10,259 bases of DNA from the NCBI GenBank assembly GCA_900546245.1, contig URBY01000040.1, forward strand, positions 1-10,259. The letters are read 5' to 3'. Below, in pieces: positions 1 to 8,218 of the stretch; the stretch's first letter is position 1, and each line of letters begins with the position of its first letter. The notes under the pieces were generated by a model. That model had not been told where the DNA came from. It was given only the letters and a program-made list of their open reading frames with translations, and made no database searches. The position numbers and the translations under genes are program-made. Origin of the DNA: an uncultured Mycoplasmatota bacterium (GTDB lineage: Bacteria; Bacillota_I; Bacilli_A; RF39; UBA660).

Positions 1-44
1 GGTCCTCATATATTATTTACTCCGTCTATAACTTAAATTCCCCT

Positions 45-81
45 AAAAAATAGAAGAAAATTGATATTTCTATCAATTTTC
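45..81 (-). terminator. Rho-independent terminator of the parE-parC operon
   Basis: On the minus strand an 11-bp perfect stem (GAAAATTGATA / TATCAATTTTC, arms at 71-81 and 56-66) with a 4-base loop is followed by a T-rich tract ending in TTTTTT. The 5' arm begins two codons before the parC stop, so the hairpin overlaps the end of the coding region. There is no T-tract on the plus side, so it is oriented for minus-strand transcription only. It marks the end of the parE-parC transcript. Confidence 0.9.
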
Positions 82-2631
82 CATATTAAAATCATCTAAA
101 AAATCATCTATAGTCATAATCTTATCATCTATTTCTTTTAATGATACATCTGTTTTTGGAACACTTTCTACTTCTTCTTCCTCTTCTAACACTTCAAGTT
201 CTTCTTTTGATATTAATTCTTTTACTTCAAATACATCTAATACTTTTTTCTTAGATATAGATGATCCTGTTGAATATCTATCATTTATTGATATTTCTGC
301 GCTTCTTATATAATCAATATCAGAACTTGTCATAAACCCTAATTTACTCTTACCGTTTATTACAAAAATTTTTACTATTTTATATGGATTAGTTTTAACT
401 TCTCTAATTAATAATAATCCTCTTCTAGCTCTTGATGATTTTTCCATTTCTTCTAATTTTATTCTTTTAGCAGTTCCTTTATTTGTAAATACTGCGATAT
501 ACTCATCATTTTTATTAAATAAGCATCCTGATACTACTATATCATCTTTTAAATTAATAGATTTAACACCTGATGCTTTTATTCCAGAAATAGGAACTTC
601 TTCTATATCATACCATAATCCATAACCATTTTCTGTTGAAATTAATACCTCTTTATTTTTAGAATTAATAGCATTTACTACTTCATCATCATCTTTTAAT
701 TTAATACATGTTACTGCCTTTGAATATCTTTGAAGTTTAAACTCTGATAAATTAGTTCTTTTTATCATACCATTTTTAGTAAATATAGTAATAATATCAC
801 TTGTTTCAAAATTAGTTACTGGTATGCATCCAATTATTTTTTCTTCTGATTTTATAGTTCTAATATTACTTATATGTTTTCCTAAATCCTTCCATTTTGC
901 ATCTGGAATTTCATGAACTGGAACATATAAATAATTACCTAAATTAGTAAATAAAAGTACTGTATCTAATGTATTTAGTTCATATAAACCAAGTACATAA
1001 TCATTATCTTTTAATAAAGTATCTTCATTTTTACTAGATTGATAACTTCTACTTGATACTCTTTTTATGTATCCTTCTTTTGTTATAACTACTATTACAT
1101 CTTCTTTTTGAATCATATCTATTGCATCTATTTTTATTTCAGATACTTCATCTTTAATAACTGTTTTTCTTTCTGTAGCATATTCTTTCTTTATATCTAA
1201 TAATTCTTTTTTCATTTGTTTAAATAATATCTTTTCATTAGATAAAACTGAGTTTAAGAATTCTATTATCTGCTTTAATTTTGCTCTTTCTTCTTCTAGA
1301 GCTACTACATCTGTATTAGTTAAACGATATAATTTCATATCTACTATTGCAGTTGCTTGTTCTATAGTAAACTCAAATTCTTTTACTAAGTTATTTATAG
1401 CGTCTATTCTATTATTACTTTTTCTAATGCAAGCAATTACTTCATCTAATATACTCATTGCTTTTAAATAACCATCTACTATATGCATTCTTGCTTTAGC
1501 ATGTTCTAAATCAAATTTACTTTTTCGTATTGTAACTTCTTTTTGATGAACAATATATGCATCAATTATATCAACAAGTCCAACAAGTTTTGGTCTTCTA
1601 TTAACAATAGCAATCATATTAAAACTATATGATATTTGCATATCTGTATTTTTAAGTAAATAATTTAAGATAAGTTCACTATTAGCGTCTTTCTTTAAAT
1701 CAATTGCAATTCTAAGATCTCCTCTTGCTGTTTCATCCCTAGCATCTACTATTCCATCTATTTTCTTTTCTATTCTAATATCATTTATTTTCTTAACTAA
1801 ATTTGCTTTATTTACTTCATATGGAATTTCTGTAATAAGTATTTGATGAACTCCCTTTTCCTTTATGATCTCATATTTACATTTTACATTTATTTTTCCT
1901 TTACCAGTTCTATATGCTTCTTCTATATTTTTCTTTCCTTCAATTGTTCCACCTGTTGGAAAGTCTGGTCCTTTTACTATATTAAATATTTCTTCAAAAG
2001 AAGAATTTGGTTTATCTATTCTATAAACTGTTGCATCTATTACTTCACCTAAATTATGTGTTGGTATATTAGTTGCATATCCAGCACTTATTCCTGTTGA
2101 ACCATTTACAAGTAAATTAGGAAACTTACAAGGAAGTACTGTTGGCTCTACTCTTGTATCATCATAGTTAGGAGCCATATTAACAGTTCCTTTTTCTATA
2201 TCTTTAAGTAGTTCACCTGCTATTTTAGATAATCTTGCTTCTGTATAACGCATAGCAGCTGCTGAATCTCCATCCATAGATCCATTATTACCATGCATAT
2301 CAATATATGGAGTCATCATTTTCCAATCTTGACTCATTCTAACCATTGCATCATATATAGATGAATCACCATGGGGATGGTAATTACCCATTATTTCTCC
2401 GACTGCTTTGGCACTTTTTCTATATTTTTTATCATATGTATTTTTACTTTCATACATTCCATAAAGTATTCTTCTTTGAACAGGTTTAAGTCCATCTCTT
2501 ACATCAGGAAGGGCTCTATCTTGAATTATTTCTTTAGCATATGATGCGAATCTATCCCCCATTATTTCTTCAAGGGCATAATCATGTATTCTTTGTATTA
2601 CTTCTTTTGTTTCATCATTTTTCTTTTTCAT
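73..2631 (-). CDS. parC: DNA topoisomerase IV subunit A (ParC/GrlA)
   Basis: This is the DNA breakage-and-rejoining subunit of topoisomerase IV. With ParE it forms the A2B2 enzyme that unlinks replicated chromosomes and relaxes supercoils in the cytoplasm. The N-terminal core is intact: RALPDVRDGLKPVQRRILY at residues 39-57, the quinolone-region sequence HPHGDSSIYDAMVR at about 85-98, and the catalytic AAMRYTE with Tyr129. The beta-pinwheel C-terminal half contains SSRARRG at 732-738 where gyrase has a GyrA box. The absence of a true QRRGGKG box, the overall resemblance to Gram-positive ParC and the adjacent parE separate it from GyrA. At 852 aa it is about 50 residues longer than typical Firmicutes ParC because of a strongly acidic C-terminal tail (from about 803). 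AGGAGG lies 8 bases before the ATG and overlaps the parE stop, implying coupled translation. The stop is TGA followed directly by TAG. Confidence 0.97.
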   Translation of the reverse strand: MKKKNDETKEVIQRIHDYALEEIMGDRFASYAKEIIQDRALPDVRDGLKPVQRRILYGMYESKNTYDKKYRKSAKAVGEIMGNYHPHGDSSIYDAMVRMSQDWKMMTPYIDMHGNNGSMDGDSAAAMRYTEARLSKIAGELLKDIEKGTVNMAPNYDDTRVEPTVLPCKFPNLLVNGSTGISAGYATNIPTHNLGEVIDATVYRIDKPNSSFEEIFNIVKGPDFPTGGTIEGKKNIEEAYRTGKGKINVKCKYEIIKEKGVHQILITEIPYEVNKANLVKKINDIRIEKKIDGIVDARDETARGDLRIAIDLKKDANSELILNYLLKNTDMQISYSFNMIAIVNRRPKLVGLVDIIDAYIVHQKEVTIRKSKFDLEHAKARMHIVDGYLKAMSILDEVIACIRKSNNRIDAINNLVKEFEFTIEQATAIVDMKLYRLTNTDVVALEEERAKLKQIIEFLNSVLSNEKILFKQMKKELLDIKKEYATERKTVIKDEVSEIKIDAIDMIQKEDVIVVITKEGYIKRVSSRSYQSSKNEDTLLKDNDYVLGLYELNTLDTVLLFTNLGNYLYVPVHEIPDAKWKDLGKHISNIRTIKSEEKIIGCIPVTNFETSDIITIFTKNGMIKRTNLSEFKLQRYSKAVTCIKLKDDDEVVNAINSKNKEVLISTENGYGLWYDIEEVPISGIKASGVKSINLKDDIVVSGCLFNKNDEYIAVFTNKGTAKRIKLEEMEKSSRARRGLLLIREVKTNPYKIVKIFVINGKSKLGFMTSSDIDYIRSAEISINDRYSTGSSISKKKVLDVFEVKELISKEELEVLEEEEEVESVPKTDVSLKEIDDKIMTIDDFLDDFNMEN

Positions 2632-2643
2632 TTAAAGCACCTC

Positions 2644-4545
2644 CTATATCTTATAATCATCTTCCAAAGAAAATTCTACATTTTCTTCTATCCATTCTTT
2701 TCTAGGATCAACATTATCACCCATAAGTACTGATACTCTTTTTTCTGCAAGAGCAGCATCAGTTATCTTAACTCTAATTAATAATCTATGTTCTGGATCC
2801 ATTGTTGTTTCCCATAACTGTTCAGCATCCATTTCACCAAGACCTTTGTATCTTTGTGTATCAATTGGTTTTCTATTTTTTGTATATTCTTTTAATTCAT
2901 CATCATTATAAGCATACACTACTTCATTTTTAGCAAACTCTATTTTATAAAGTGGTGGTGTTGCGATATAAAGTCTTCCTTCTTCTATAAGTGGTCTCAT
3001 ATATCTATAGAAGAATGTTATTAAAAGGACTTGTATATGTGATCCATCAACATCGGCATCGGTCATTATTATTACTTTATCATAATTACAATCTTTAATA
3101 TCAAAGTCTGTTCCAACACCTGCACCTATTGTATAAATAAGTGTATTAATTTCTGCATTTTTATATGCTTCTTCTATTTTTGCTTTTTCTGTATTAAGTA
3201 CTTTACCACGAAGAGGTAATATTGCTTGATATCTTCTATCTCTTCCTGTTTTAGCAGAACCTCCTGCGGAATCACCCTCTACTATAAATAACTCATTTTT
3301 AGATGAATCTTTCTTTTGTGCAGGAGCAAGTTTATCACTAATATTTTTTTCTTTTTTTGTTCCATTTGCTTTTCTAGCAGCTTCTCTTGCCTTTCTGGCA
3401 GCTTCTCTTGCAGCTTTTCCTTTTAATGCTTTATTTAATATTGTAACTGCTACTTCTTTATTTTCTTCTAAATAAAATCCAAACTTTTCAGAAACTACAT
3501 TTTCTACTACAGTTTTAGCAAGTGGTGTACCTAGTTTACCTTTTGTTTGTCCTTCAAACTGAAGTAATGCTTCTGGAATTCTAAGTGATATAACTGCGGT
3601 TAAACCCTCTCTTACATCAGGTCCTTCTAAGTTTTTGTCTTTTGCTTTTAAGTATCCATTATTTCTAGCATATTCATTAAATACTTTTGTTAATGCTGTT
3701 TTAAATCCTACTTCGTGTGAACCACCATCGCTTGTTTTAACATTATTAACAAATGAAATAATATTTTCATTATATGTATCTGTATACTGCATTGCAATTT
3801 CTACTTCAATTTTATCTTTTTCTCCAGTAAAATGTAATACATTATGAAGTGTATTTTTTCCTTCATTCATATATTCCGCAAATGATTTAATACCATTTTC
3901 ATAATGATATTTTACTTCTTTTTTATCTTCTTCATCTATTACTTCTACTGAAAGACCTTTTAGTAAGAAGGCAGATTCTTGCATTCTTTCACATATAGTT
4001 GTAAATGAGAAGTTTGTAGTAGAAAATATTTTATCATCAGGCATAAATCTAACAGTAGTACCAGTTTTATTAGTAGGACCAACCTTTTTTAAAGGACTAT
4101 CTACTTCTCCACCATTTTTAAAACTGATTGTATATTCTGCTCCATCTCTTTTAGATGTTACTATCATCCATTTTGAAAGTGCATTTACAACAGAAGCACC
4201 TACACCGTGAAGTCCGCCAGATACTTTATAGTTTCCTTCTTCAAATTTACCACCAGCATGAAGTATTGTATAAATTACTTCTACTGTACTTTTACCTGAT
4301 TCATGCTTTCCAACAGGAACACCACGTCCATCATCTGAAACACTAACTGAACCATCTGAATGAAGAATTATCTTAATATTTTTACCATATCCATTCATTA
4401 CTTCATCTATTGAATTATCTACTATTTCCCATACAAGATGGTGAAGTCCTCTTTTATCTGTTGAACCAATATACATACCTGGTCTTTTTCTTACTGCTTC
4501 AAGACCCTCTAGTATTTTAATTGATTTTTCATTATATTCTGCCAT
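2644..4545 (-). CDS. parE: DNA topoisomerase IV subunit B (ParE/GrlB)
   Basis: This is the ATPase subunit of topoisomerase IV and the partner of ParC. It is 633 aa, a normal length. The GHKL ATPase motifs are visible: EIVDNSIDE (Glu40, Asn44), DDGRGVPV (71-78), GGLHGVGASVVNALS (110-124) and QTKGKLG near 333. The TOPRIM domain follows, with EGDSAGGSAKTGRDR (Glu424), ILPLRGKVLN and the metal site DADVDG (Asp496, 498, 500). Near the end are QRYKGLGEMDAEQLWETTM and VLMGD. The C-terminal end and the parC neighbour favour ParE over GyrB. The reading frame extends 8 codons further upstream, but the start at 4545 is chosen because GGAG sits 8 bases before this ATG, giving MAEYNEKSIK. An Ala/Lys/Arg-rich segment (about 376-401) precedes the TOPRIM domain. 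It is the first gene of a two-gene operon; its TAG stop overlaps the parC ribosome binding site. Confidence 0.96.
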   Translation of the reverse strand: MAEYNEKSIKILEGLEAVRKRPGMYIGSTDKRGLHHLVWEIVDNSIDEVMNGYGKNIKIILHSDGSVSVSDDGRGVPVGKHESGKSTVEVIYTILHAGGKFEEGNYKVSGGLHGVGASVVNALSKWMIVTSKRDGAEYTISFKNGGEVDSPLKKVGPTNKTGTTVRFMPDDKIFSTTNFSFTTICERMQESAFLLKGLSVEVIDEEDKKEVKYHYENGIKSFAEYMNEGKNTLHNVLHFTGEKDKIEVEIAMQYTDTYNENIISFVNNVKTSDGGSHEVGFKTALTKVFNEYARNNGYLKAKDKNLEGPDVREGLTAVISLRIPEALLQFEGQTKGKLGTPLAKTVVENVVSEKFGFYLEENKEVAVTILNKALKGKAAREAARKAREAARKANGTKKEKNISDKLAPAQKKDSSKNELFIVEGDSAGGSAKTGRDRRYQAILPLRGKVLNTEKAKIEEAYKNAEINTLIYTIGAGVGTDFDIKDCNYDKVIIMTDADVDGSHIQVLLITFFYRYMRPLIEEGRLYIATPPLYKIEFAKNEVVYAYNDDELKEYTKNRKPIDTQRYKGLGEMDAEQLWETTMDPEHRLLIRVKITDAALAEKRVSVLMGDNVDPRKEWIEENVEFSLEDDYKI

Positions 4546-4577
4546 AAATAAAACTCCTTTACTTTTCACTATAAGTG

Positions 4578-4607
4578 ATTATAACACATTTTTTCCTTTA
4601 AATTCAA
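4578..4607 (-). promoter_or_regulatory. Promoter of parE-parC
   Basis: On the minus strand the -35 TTGAAT (4602-4607) is separated by 18 bases from the -10 TATAAT (4578-4583). The -10 is extended (TGTTATAAT). The predicted 5' leader to the parE ATG is about 25-30 bases and carries AAAGGAG. This is a standard housekeeping sigma-A type promoter read from sequence only. Confidence 0.8.
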
Positions 4608-4634
4608 GGTATTTTACATTTTGTTTATGTAAAG

Positions 4635-4663
4635 AAAAACGAACATTTTAATAGTTCATTTTT
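4635..4663 (-). terminator. Probable terminator of the unknown gene upstream of parE
   Basis: The minus-strand RNA can form AAAAATGAAC / GTTCGTTTTT (one G-T wobble) around a 9-base loop, followed by C and TTT. The 5' arm overlaps the TAA stop of the 319-aa gene. The inner stem is only moderately stable because the outer half is A-T pairs, so termination may be partial and some transcription could reach parE. Confidence 0.55.
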
Positions 4664-5621
4664 ATAAAATACCTAGAATATCTTTTTTTACATCTTTATC
4701 AATTATATTATTTTTAAAATTTTCATAATTAATTGATAATTTAATAATTATTTCTGTAAACTTATCTATATCATATCCAATGTTTCTTATACATTTTGAA
4801 AATAATTTTTTTATTTCATCATAGTTCATATTTTTTAAATCAATAATTTTTATTTCTTTTATATTATATCCATCAGAATATATAATTAAATCTTTAAAAA
4901 CATTATATATAACATATGGATTATTTTCGTATTTAGTACTATATGAAACTATTTTATATGAGTACATTATTTTGATAAAATAGTAATATAAACTATCTAT
5001 ATTAATAGTTTCATAATATAAATTAAATTTCCAATGTATATCTTTTATATAAATATTTCTATTTATATCTGTTCTTCTATTAGTATATATTTCATATGGA
5101 TAATCATTATCTTTTTTATATTCAATTTTATATATTCCATCATAAAATCTTTTATCACAAGAATTTTCTTTATCTATAATAAGTATACTATTTTTTAATC
5201 TAAAACCAGGATCAAAAATAACAAATGAAATTTTTTTATTATATAAACATGGGTGAACTAAGATTGTATGTGACTCTATTAGTAATTCATCACCATGTTT
5301 ACTCAAAAATTTATCAGGTTTACATGTTACTAAGTATGAATAAAGTCCCATTTCATCTAATTTGTTTTTTATTCTTTTAGATTGTTCTATGCACGCAATA
5401 GCATGTGTATAATTAGTATTTAAATTATCAAAATTCATATTGTTTGAAAATAAATTATCAAGTAATTCAAAATTATTTACATATTCATTATCTATTAAAT
5501 AATTCATATAATTTTCTGCTTCTTTTATTTTTACTTCATTATACACTTTTAAATTATCTAAATTAACTTTTCTTTTTTCTAGAAATGTTCCATCTTTTCT
5601 ATATAATTTTATACTTTTCAT
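4662..5621 (-). CDS. Hypothetical protein, possible transglutaminase/NAT-like cysteine enzyme
   Basis: I do not recognise this 319-aa protein as a named family member. It is rich in Lys, Asn, Ile and Tyr, with no signal peptide or membrane segment, so it is probably cytoplasmic. The conserved-looking core is at 70-145: HAIACIEQSKRIKNKL with Cys77, then MGLYSYLVTC, then ESHTILVHP with His118, then FVIFDPGF with Asp137. The order Cys, helix ending in 'GL.SYLV', His, then Asp in 'DPGF' resembles transglutaminase-like and arylamine N-acetyltransferase folds, where these residues form the catalytic triad. That assignment is inference from spacing. The second half (150-319) shows no known motif. 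The start at 5621 is chosen because AGAGG lies 6 bases before this ATG; an upstream in-frame ATG at 5663 falls inside the pyrophosphatase terminator. The gene has its own promoter and terminator, so it is probably monocistronic between ppaC and parE. Confidence 0.8.
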   Translation of the reverse strand: MKSIKLYRKDGTFLEKRKVNLDNLKVYNEVKIKEAENYMNYLIDNEYVNNFELLDNLFSNNMNFDNLNTNYTHAIACIEQSKRIKNKLDEMGLYSYLVTCKPDKFLSKHGDELLIESHTILVHPCLYNKKISFVIFDPGFRLKNSILIIDKENSCDKRFYDGIYKIEYKKDNDYPYEIYTNRRTDINRNIYIKDIHWKFNLYYETINIDSLYYYFIKIMYSYKIVSYSTKYENNPYVIYNVFKDLIIYSDGYNIKEIKIIDLKNMNYDEIKKLFSKCIRNIGYDIDKFTEIIIKLSINYENFKNNIIDKDVKKDILGIL

Positions 5622-5640
5622 ATTATACCTCTTTATATGT

Positions 5641-5649
5641 ATTATAACA
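5641..5649 (-). promoter_or_regulatory. Extended -10 promoter of the 319-aa gene
   Basis: The minus strand reads TGTTATAAT, an extended -10, with TATAAT at 5641-5646, about 20 bases before the start codon at 5621. No good -35 is seen: the position that should hold it lies within the preceding terminator hairpin. The TG extension probably compensates. Confidence 0.65.
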
Positions 5650-5676
5650 AAAAAAGAAAGCATTAATATACTTTCT
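5649..5676 (-). terminator. Rho-independent terminator of ppaC
   Basis: The minus-strand stem AGAAAGTAT / ATGCTTTCT (arms 5668-5676 and 5655-5663, one T-G pair) with the loop ATTA is followed by seven Ts. The stem starts within the TAG stop codon of the pyrophosphatase gene. The next promoter's -10 begins only a few bases downstream. Confidence 0.85.
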
Positions 5677-7297
5677 AATCTAAATTTTCTAAAATTGCTG
5701 GTAATATTTGTTTCTTTCTTGAAACTAATCCATCTGCAAAATATCCTTGCTTAATGTCTTCTTCATTATATACATTTTCTAGTACTTTTTTTGCTTTTTC
5801 AGTAAATATAATATATGAACCATTTTTAAGAATGTCTGTAATTGCGATTACAGTAAATTCATAACCTTCTTTAGTATTTACTTCATCTAATTTTTTAATA
5901 TATTCATCTAATTCTTCAAATATTCTATCTACATCAAGTGTAAATACTTGACCAATTGCAAATTTAAATTCTCCTGATGGTGCTGGGAAAGATTTAAAGT
6001 CACTCTTTATTACTTCTTCTTTTTTTAATCCTTCTAAAGATGTACCTGCTTTAAACATATCAAATGCATATTTTTCTGGATCTACACCTGCTATTTTAGA
6101 TAATTCTTCTACTACCTTTTTATCTATATTAGTTGTTGTTGGACTTTGAAGACATAATGTATCTGAAAGTATTCCAGAAAGCATTATTCCTGCAATATTT
6201 TTTGGTATTTCTATATTTGCTTCTTCATACATAAAATAAATTATTGTATTTGTACTACCAACAGCCATGTTTCTAAAATTAATTGGATTATTAGTATTGA
6301 TATTTCCAATTTTATGATGATCAACTATTTCTAAAATACTTGCTTCATCTAAACCTATAACACTTTGTTCTTTTTCTTGATGATCTACTAATATTACTTC
6401 TTTATTATTCTTTTTAGCAATTTCAGTAATTCTTATAAGACCTAAGCATTTATTATTACTATCTAATATTGGATAGTTATTATGTTTTAATTTTTTACTT
6501 GCTTCCATAAAATCATCATAATAATCATTTTCTTTAAATACCTTTGAATTATCTTTTTCTATTATTGTACTAACTTTAGAAGATAAACCAATCAATTTTG
6601 ATGTTCTAAATGAATCATTACTTGTTCTTATAATATTTACTTTATTTTCTTTAGCACTTTCTAAATTTTCCTTTTTAATATTTCCGTTACCTGTTACAAT
6701 TAAAAGTTTAATTTTACTATTAATAGCATTTTCTATTATTTCATGTCTATCTCCTACTATTAATATATTATCACTTGATAATTTTACATTTTTATTAAAA
6801 GTATCTTCATTATAAGATGCAACTAAAATATTTCCTTTTATTTCTTCATCAAATTTTAATACTTCTTCACCTTTTAATACATCTATAACATTGGAATAAG
6901 TAGTATCTAACTTTTCTACATCATTATCAAATAATTTTCTTACAATATCTTTAAGTGTTACAATACCTACATAATTATTATCATCATCAACTATAGGTGT
7001 ACCTGTAATTCCTTTTTCTGTTAAATAATTATAAACTTTTAATATTGAATTTGATTTATTCGAATATACTCCTTTTAAATATTCAATATCTTTAAGTTGA
7101 AGTTTAACGTCATTTAAATATTTTGGTTCTTCTACATTAAATTTATCAAGGGCATATTTTGTCTCTTTATTAATATGACCTAATACTCTTGGTTCTGCAT
7201 TTAAACCTTGTTTATTTTTTAAATAAGATAAACTTATTGATGCTGTAACAGCATCTGTATCAGGACTTTGATGTCCAAATATATAAACTTTTTCCAT
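5675..7297 (-). CDS. ppaC: Manganese-dependent inorganic pyrophosphatase with CBS-DRTGG regulatory insert (family II)
   Basis: It hydrolyses pyrophosphate to phosphate in the cytoplasm, pulling biosynthetic reactions forward. The DHH-family catalytic residues are present: GHQSPDTDA with His9, Asp13 and Asp15; VDHQ with Asp305; VDHHKIGN with Asp326, His327 and His328; and LSDT with Asp379. The DHHA2 domain ends in the substrate-binding SRKKQ at 526-530. Between residues about 76 and 298 sits a regulatory insert: CBS 1 (around TGTPIVDDDNNYVGIVTLKD), a DRTGG-like domain (about 140-250) and CBS 2 (around NNYPILDSNNKCLGLIR). In this subfamily the CBS pair binds adenine nucleotides that inhibit or activate the enzyme. 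The 540-aa length fits the CBS-containing form and not the ~310-aa short form. The start at 7297 is set by GGAGG 7 bases upstream; seven extra upstream codons lack a ribosome site. It is the last gene of the vanY cluster. Confidence 0.95.
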   Translation of the reverse strand: MEKVYIFGHQSPDTDAVTASISLSYLKNKQGLNAEPRVLGHINKETKYALDKFNVEEPKYLNDVKLQLKDIEYLKGVYSNKSNSILKVYNYLTEKGITGTPIVDDDNNYVGIVTLKDIVRKLFDNDVEKLDTTYSNVIDVLKGEEVLKFDEEIKGNILVASYNEDTFNKNVKLSSDNILIVGDRHEIIENAINSKIKLLIVTGNGNIKKENLESAKENKVNIIRTSNDSFRTSKLIGLSSKVSTIIEKDNSKVFKENDYYDDFMEASKKLKHNNYPILDSNNKCLGLIRITEIAKKNNKEVILVDHQEKEQSVIGLDEASILEIVDHHKIGNINTNNPINFRNMAVGSTNTIIYFMYEEANIEIPKNIAGIMLSGILSDTLCLQSPTTTNIDKKVVEELSKIAGVDPEKYAFDMFKAGTSLEGLKKEEVIKSDFKSFPAPSGEFKFAIGQVFTLDVDRIFEELDEYIKKLDEVNTKEGYEFTVIAITDILKNGSYIIFTEKAKKVLENVYNEEDIKQGYFADGLVSRKKQILPAILENLD

Positions 7298-7323
7298 TAA
7301 TATACCTCCACTAAACATATATT

Positions 7324-7352
7324 ATTTTATTACTTTTTTACTTATTTTTCAA
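7324..7352 (-). promoter_or_regulatory. Probable promoter of ppaC
   Basis: The minus strand has TTGAAA (7347-7352), a 17-base spacer and TAAAAT (7324-7329). The -35 lies at the very end of the preceding gene, and the leader to the ppaC ATG is about 20 bases. Such AT-rich matches arise readily by chance here, but spacing and position fit. No terminator separates this gene from the one upstream, so read-through is also likely. Confidence 0.5.
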
Positions 7353-8181
7353 TTGTTTTATTACTATATGTGTAAATATTAACAATTTTATCATTTACAC
7401 TTGGATTTTCTCTATATTCTTTTTCTTCTAAGATTGTTTCTAGCTTCTTACTTGAATATAAACCTTGTATTTGCCCATTTTCTTTTAAATATTTTTTATA
7501 TTCTTCTAATATCATTCTTTCTTTTTTATTTATTTCTTCAGCACTCAAACTACTTGCATTAAAAGATAAATAAATAAAATTATATAGTTCTTTTAATTTT
7601 GATAATATTCTTTCATCACTAGAATAAACAAATTTTATACCACATTTTTCTACATTTTCTCTTGTTTCAATATATCTTTTAGGAATTAAATATCTTACTA
7701 AAGTCTCAAGTTCTTCTGCACTATATTTATCTTTTATAAAAAGCATTGATTTTCTAATTTTTTTACCAGGATATTTCTTATATAATTCATCAAAGAAGTA
7801 TCTTGTTTTATCATCTAAATATTCTCTAATAGATAAATATGTATCATAACTAAAATTTGTACTATATCTTCCATAACCATACATAAAATACTTTAAATAT
7901 TTTTTTCTTTCAAGATTTAAAGCAGCTAATTTTAATTTTAAAAAATATTCATCAAACCTATTATCGCTATAAGCTAAAACATTACCTTTATATGATAATA
8001 TATCAAGTACTTCATCAGATGAATTAATTTTACATAATGCATCTCTATTATTTAACTTAATTTGTTTTAATGATTTTAATGTTTGATCTGTAAATAATTT
8101 AACTCTTCTATAACCTGTTTTTTTATAAATATTACCTTCTATATAATCACAGGCAACTATAATATCTTTTTCTACTTGCAT
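7342..8181 (-). CDS. DUF3419/BtaA-like SAM-fold family protein
   Basis: This 279-aa protein most resembles DUF3419 (BtaA-like) proteins, a Rossmann methyltransferase-fold family that includes the aminocarboxypropyl transferase making betaine lipid headgroups. The matching layout is: N-terminal IYKKTGYRRVKLFTDQTL, a degenerate SAM motif I ending in NSSDEVLDIL at about 52-61, the acidic second strand AYSDNRFDEYF, and the family's helix LKLKLAALNLERKKYLKYF. Then come REYLDDKTRYFFDELY and a later strand FIYLSFNASSL. Family members usually have S-S-G-D or S-G-D at motif I; here it reads N-S-S-D, so cofactor binding may be altered. No membrane segment is seen. The start at 8181 is chosen for AGGAG 7 bases upstream; 13 more in-frame codons run back into the promoter. 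The gene lies 46 bases after vanY and 44 bases before the ppaC start. The family call is from pattern memory and its substrate is unknown. Confidence 0.55.
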   Translation of the reverse strand: MQVEKDIIVACDYIEGNIYKKTGYRRVKLFTDQTLKSLKQIKLNNRDALCKINSSDEVLDILSYKGNVLAYSDNRFDEYFLKLKLAALNLERKKYLKYFMYGYGRYSTNFSYDTYLSIREYLDDKTRYFFDELYKKYPGKKIRKSMLFIKDKYSAEELETLVRYLIPKRYIETRENVEKCGIKFVYSSDERILSKLKELYNFIYLSFNASSLSAEEINKKERMILEEYKKYLKENGQIQGLYSSKKLETILEEKEYRENPSVNDKIVNIYTYSNKTIEK

Positions 8182-8182
8182 A

Positions 8183-8218
8183 ATAAAACTCCTCATTTCT
8201 GAAGAGCTATTATAACAC
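8183..8218 (-). promoter_or_regulatory. Promoter and RBS-covering leader hairpin of the DUF3419-like gene
   Basis: The minus strand has the extended -10 TGTTATAAT (TATAAT at 8209-8214), within the same TGTGTTATAAT as the parE promoter. The -35 is weak and overlaps the vanY 3' end. Immediately downstream the leader can fold AGCTCTTC / GAGGAGTT around the loop AGAAAT (8187-8208), which pairs with the whole AGGAG ribosome site. It could dampen translation, or with the following TTTT act as a weak attenuator. Confidence 0.55.

Noticed and set aside
1..24. ATG at 9-7 on the minus strand with GGAG 10 bases upstream, possibly the start of the next gene
   Set aside because: Only three codons are visible and the spacing is long; it cannot be supported from the window.
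70..75. Mycoplasma-type code (TGA = Trp) suggested by the TGA-TAG pair ending parC
   Set aside because: Tryptophans in the window are TGG and the genes read through at full length without in-frame TGA; the pair is simply a tandem stop.
1843..4346. Plus-strand frames inside parC and parE (1843-2052, 3635-3847, 4155-4346)
   Set aside because: All are antisense to strongly conserved topoisomerase coding sequence and have unlikely compositions.
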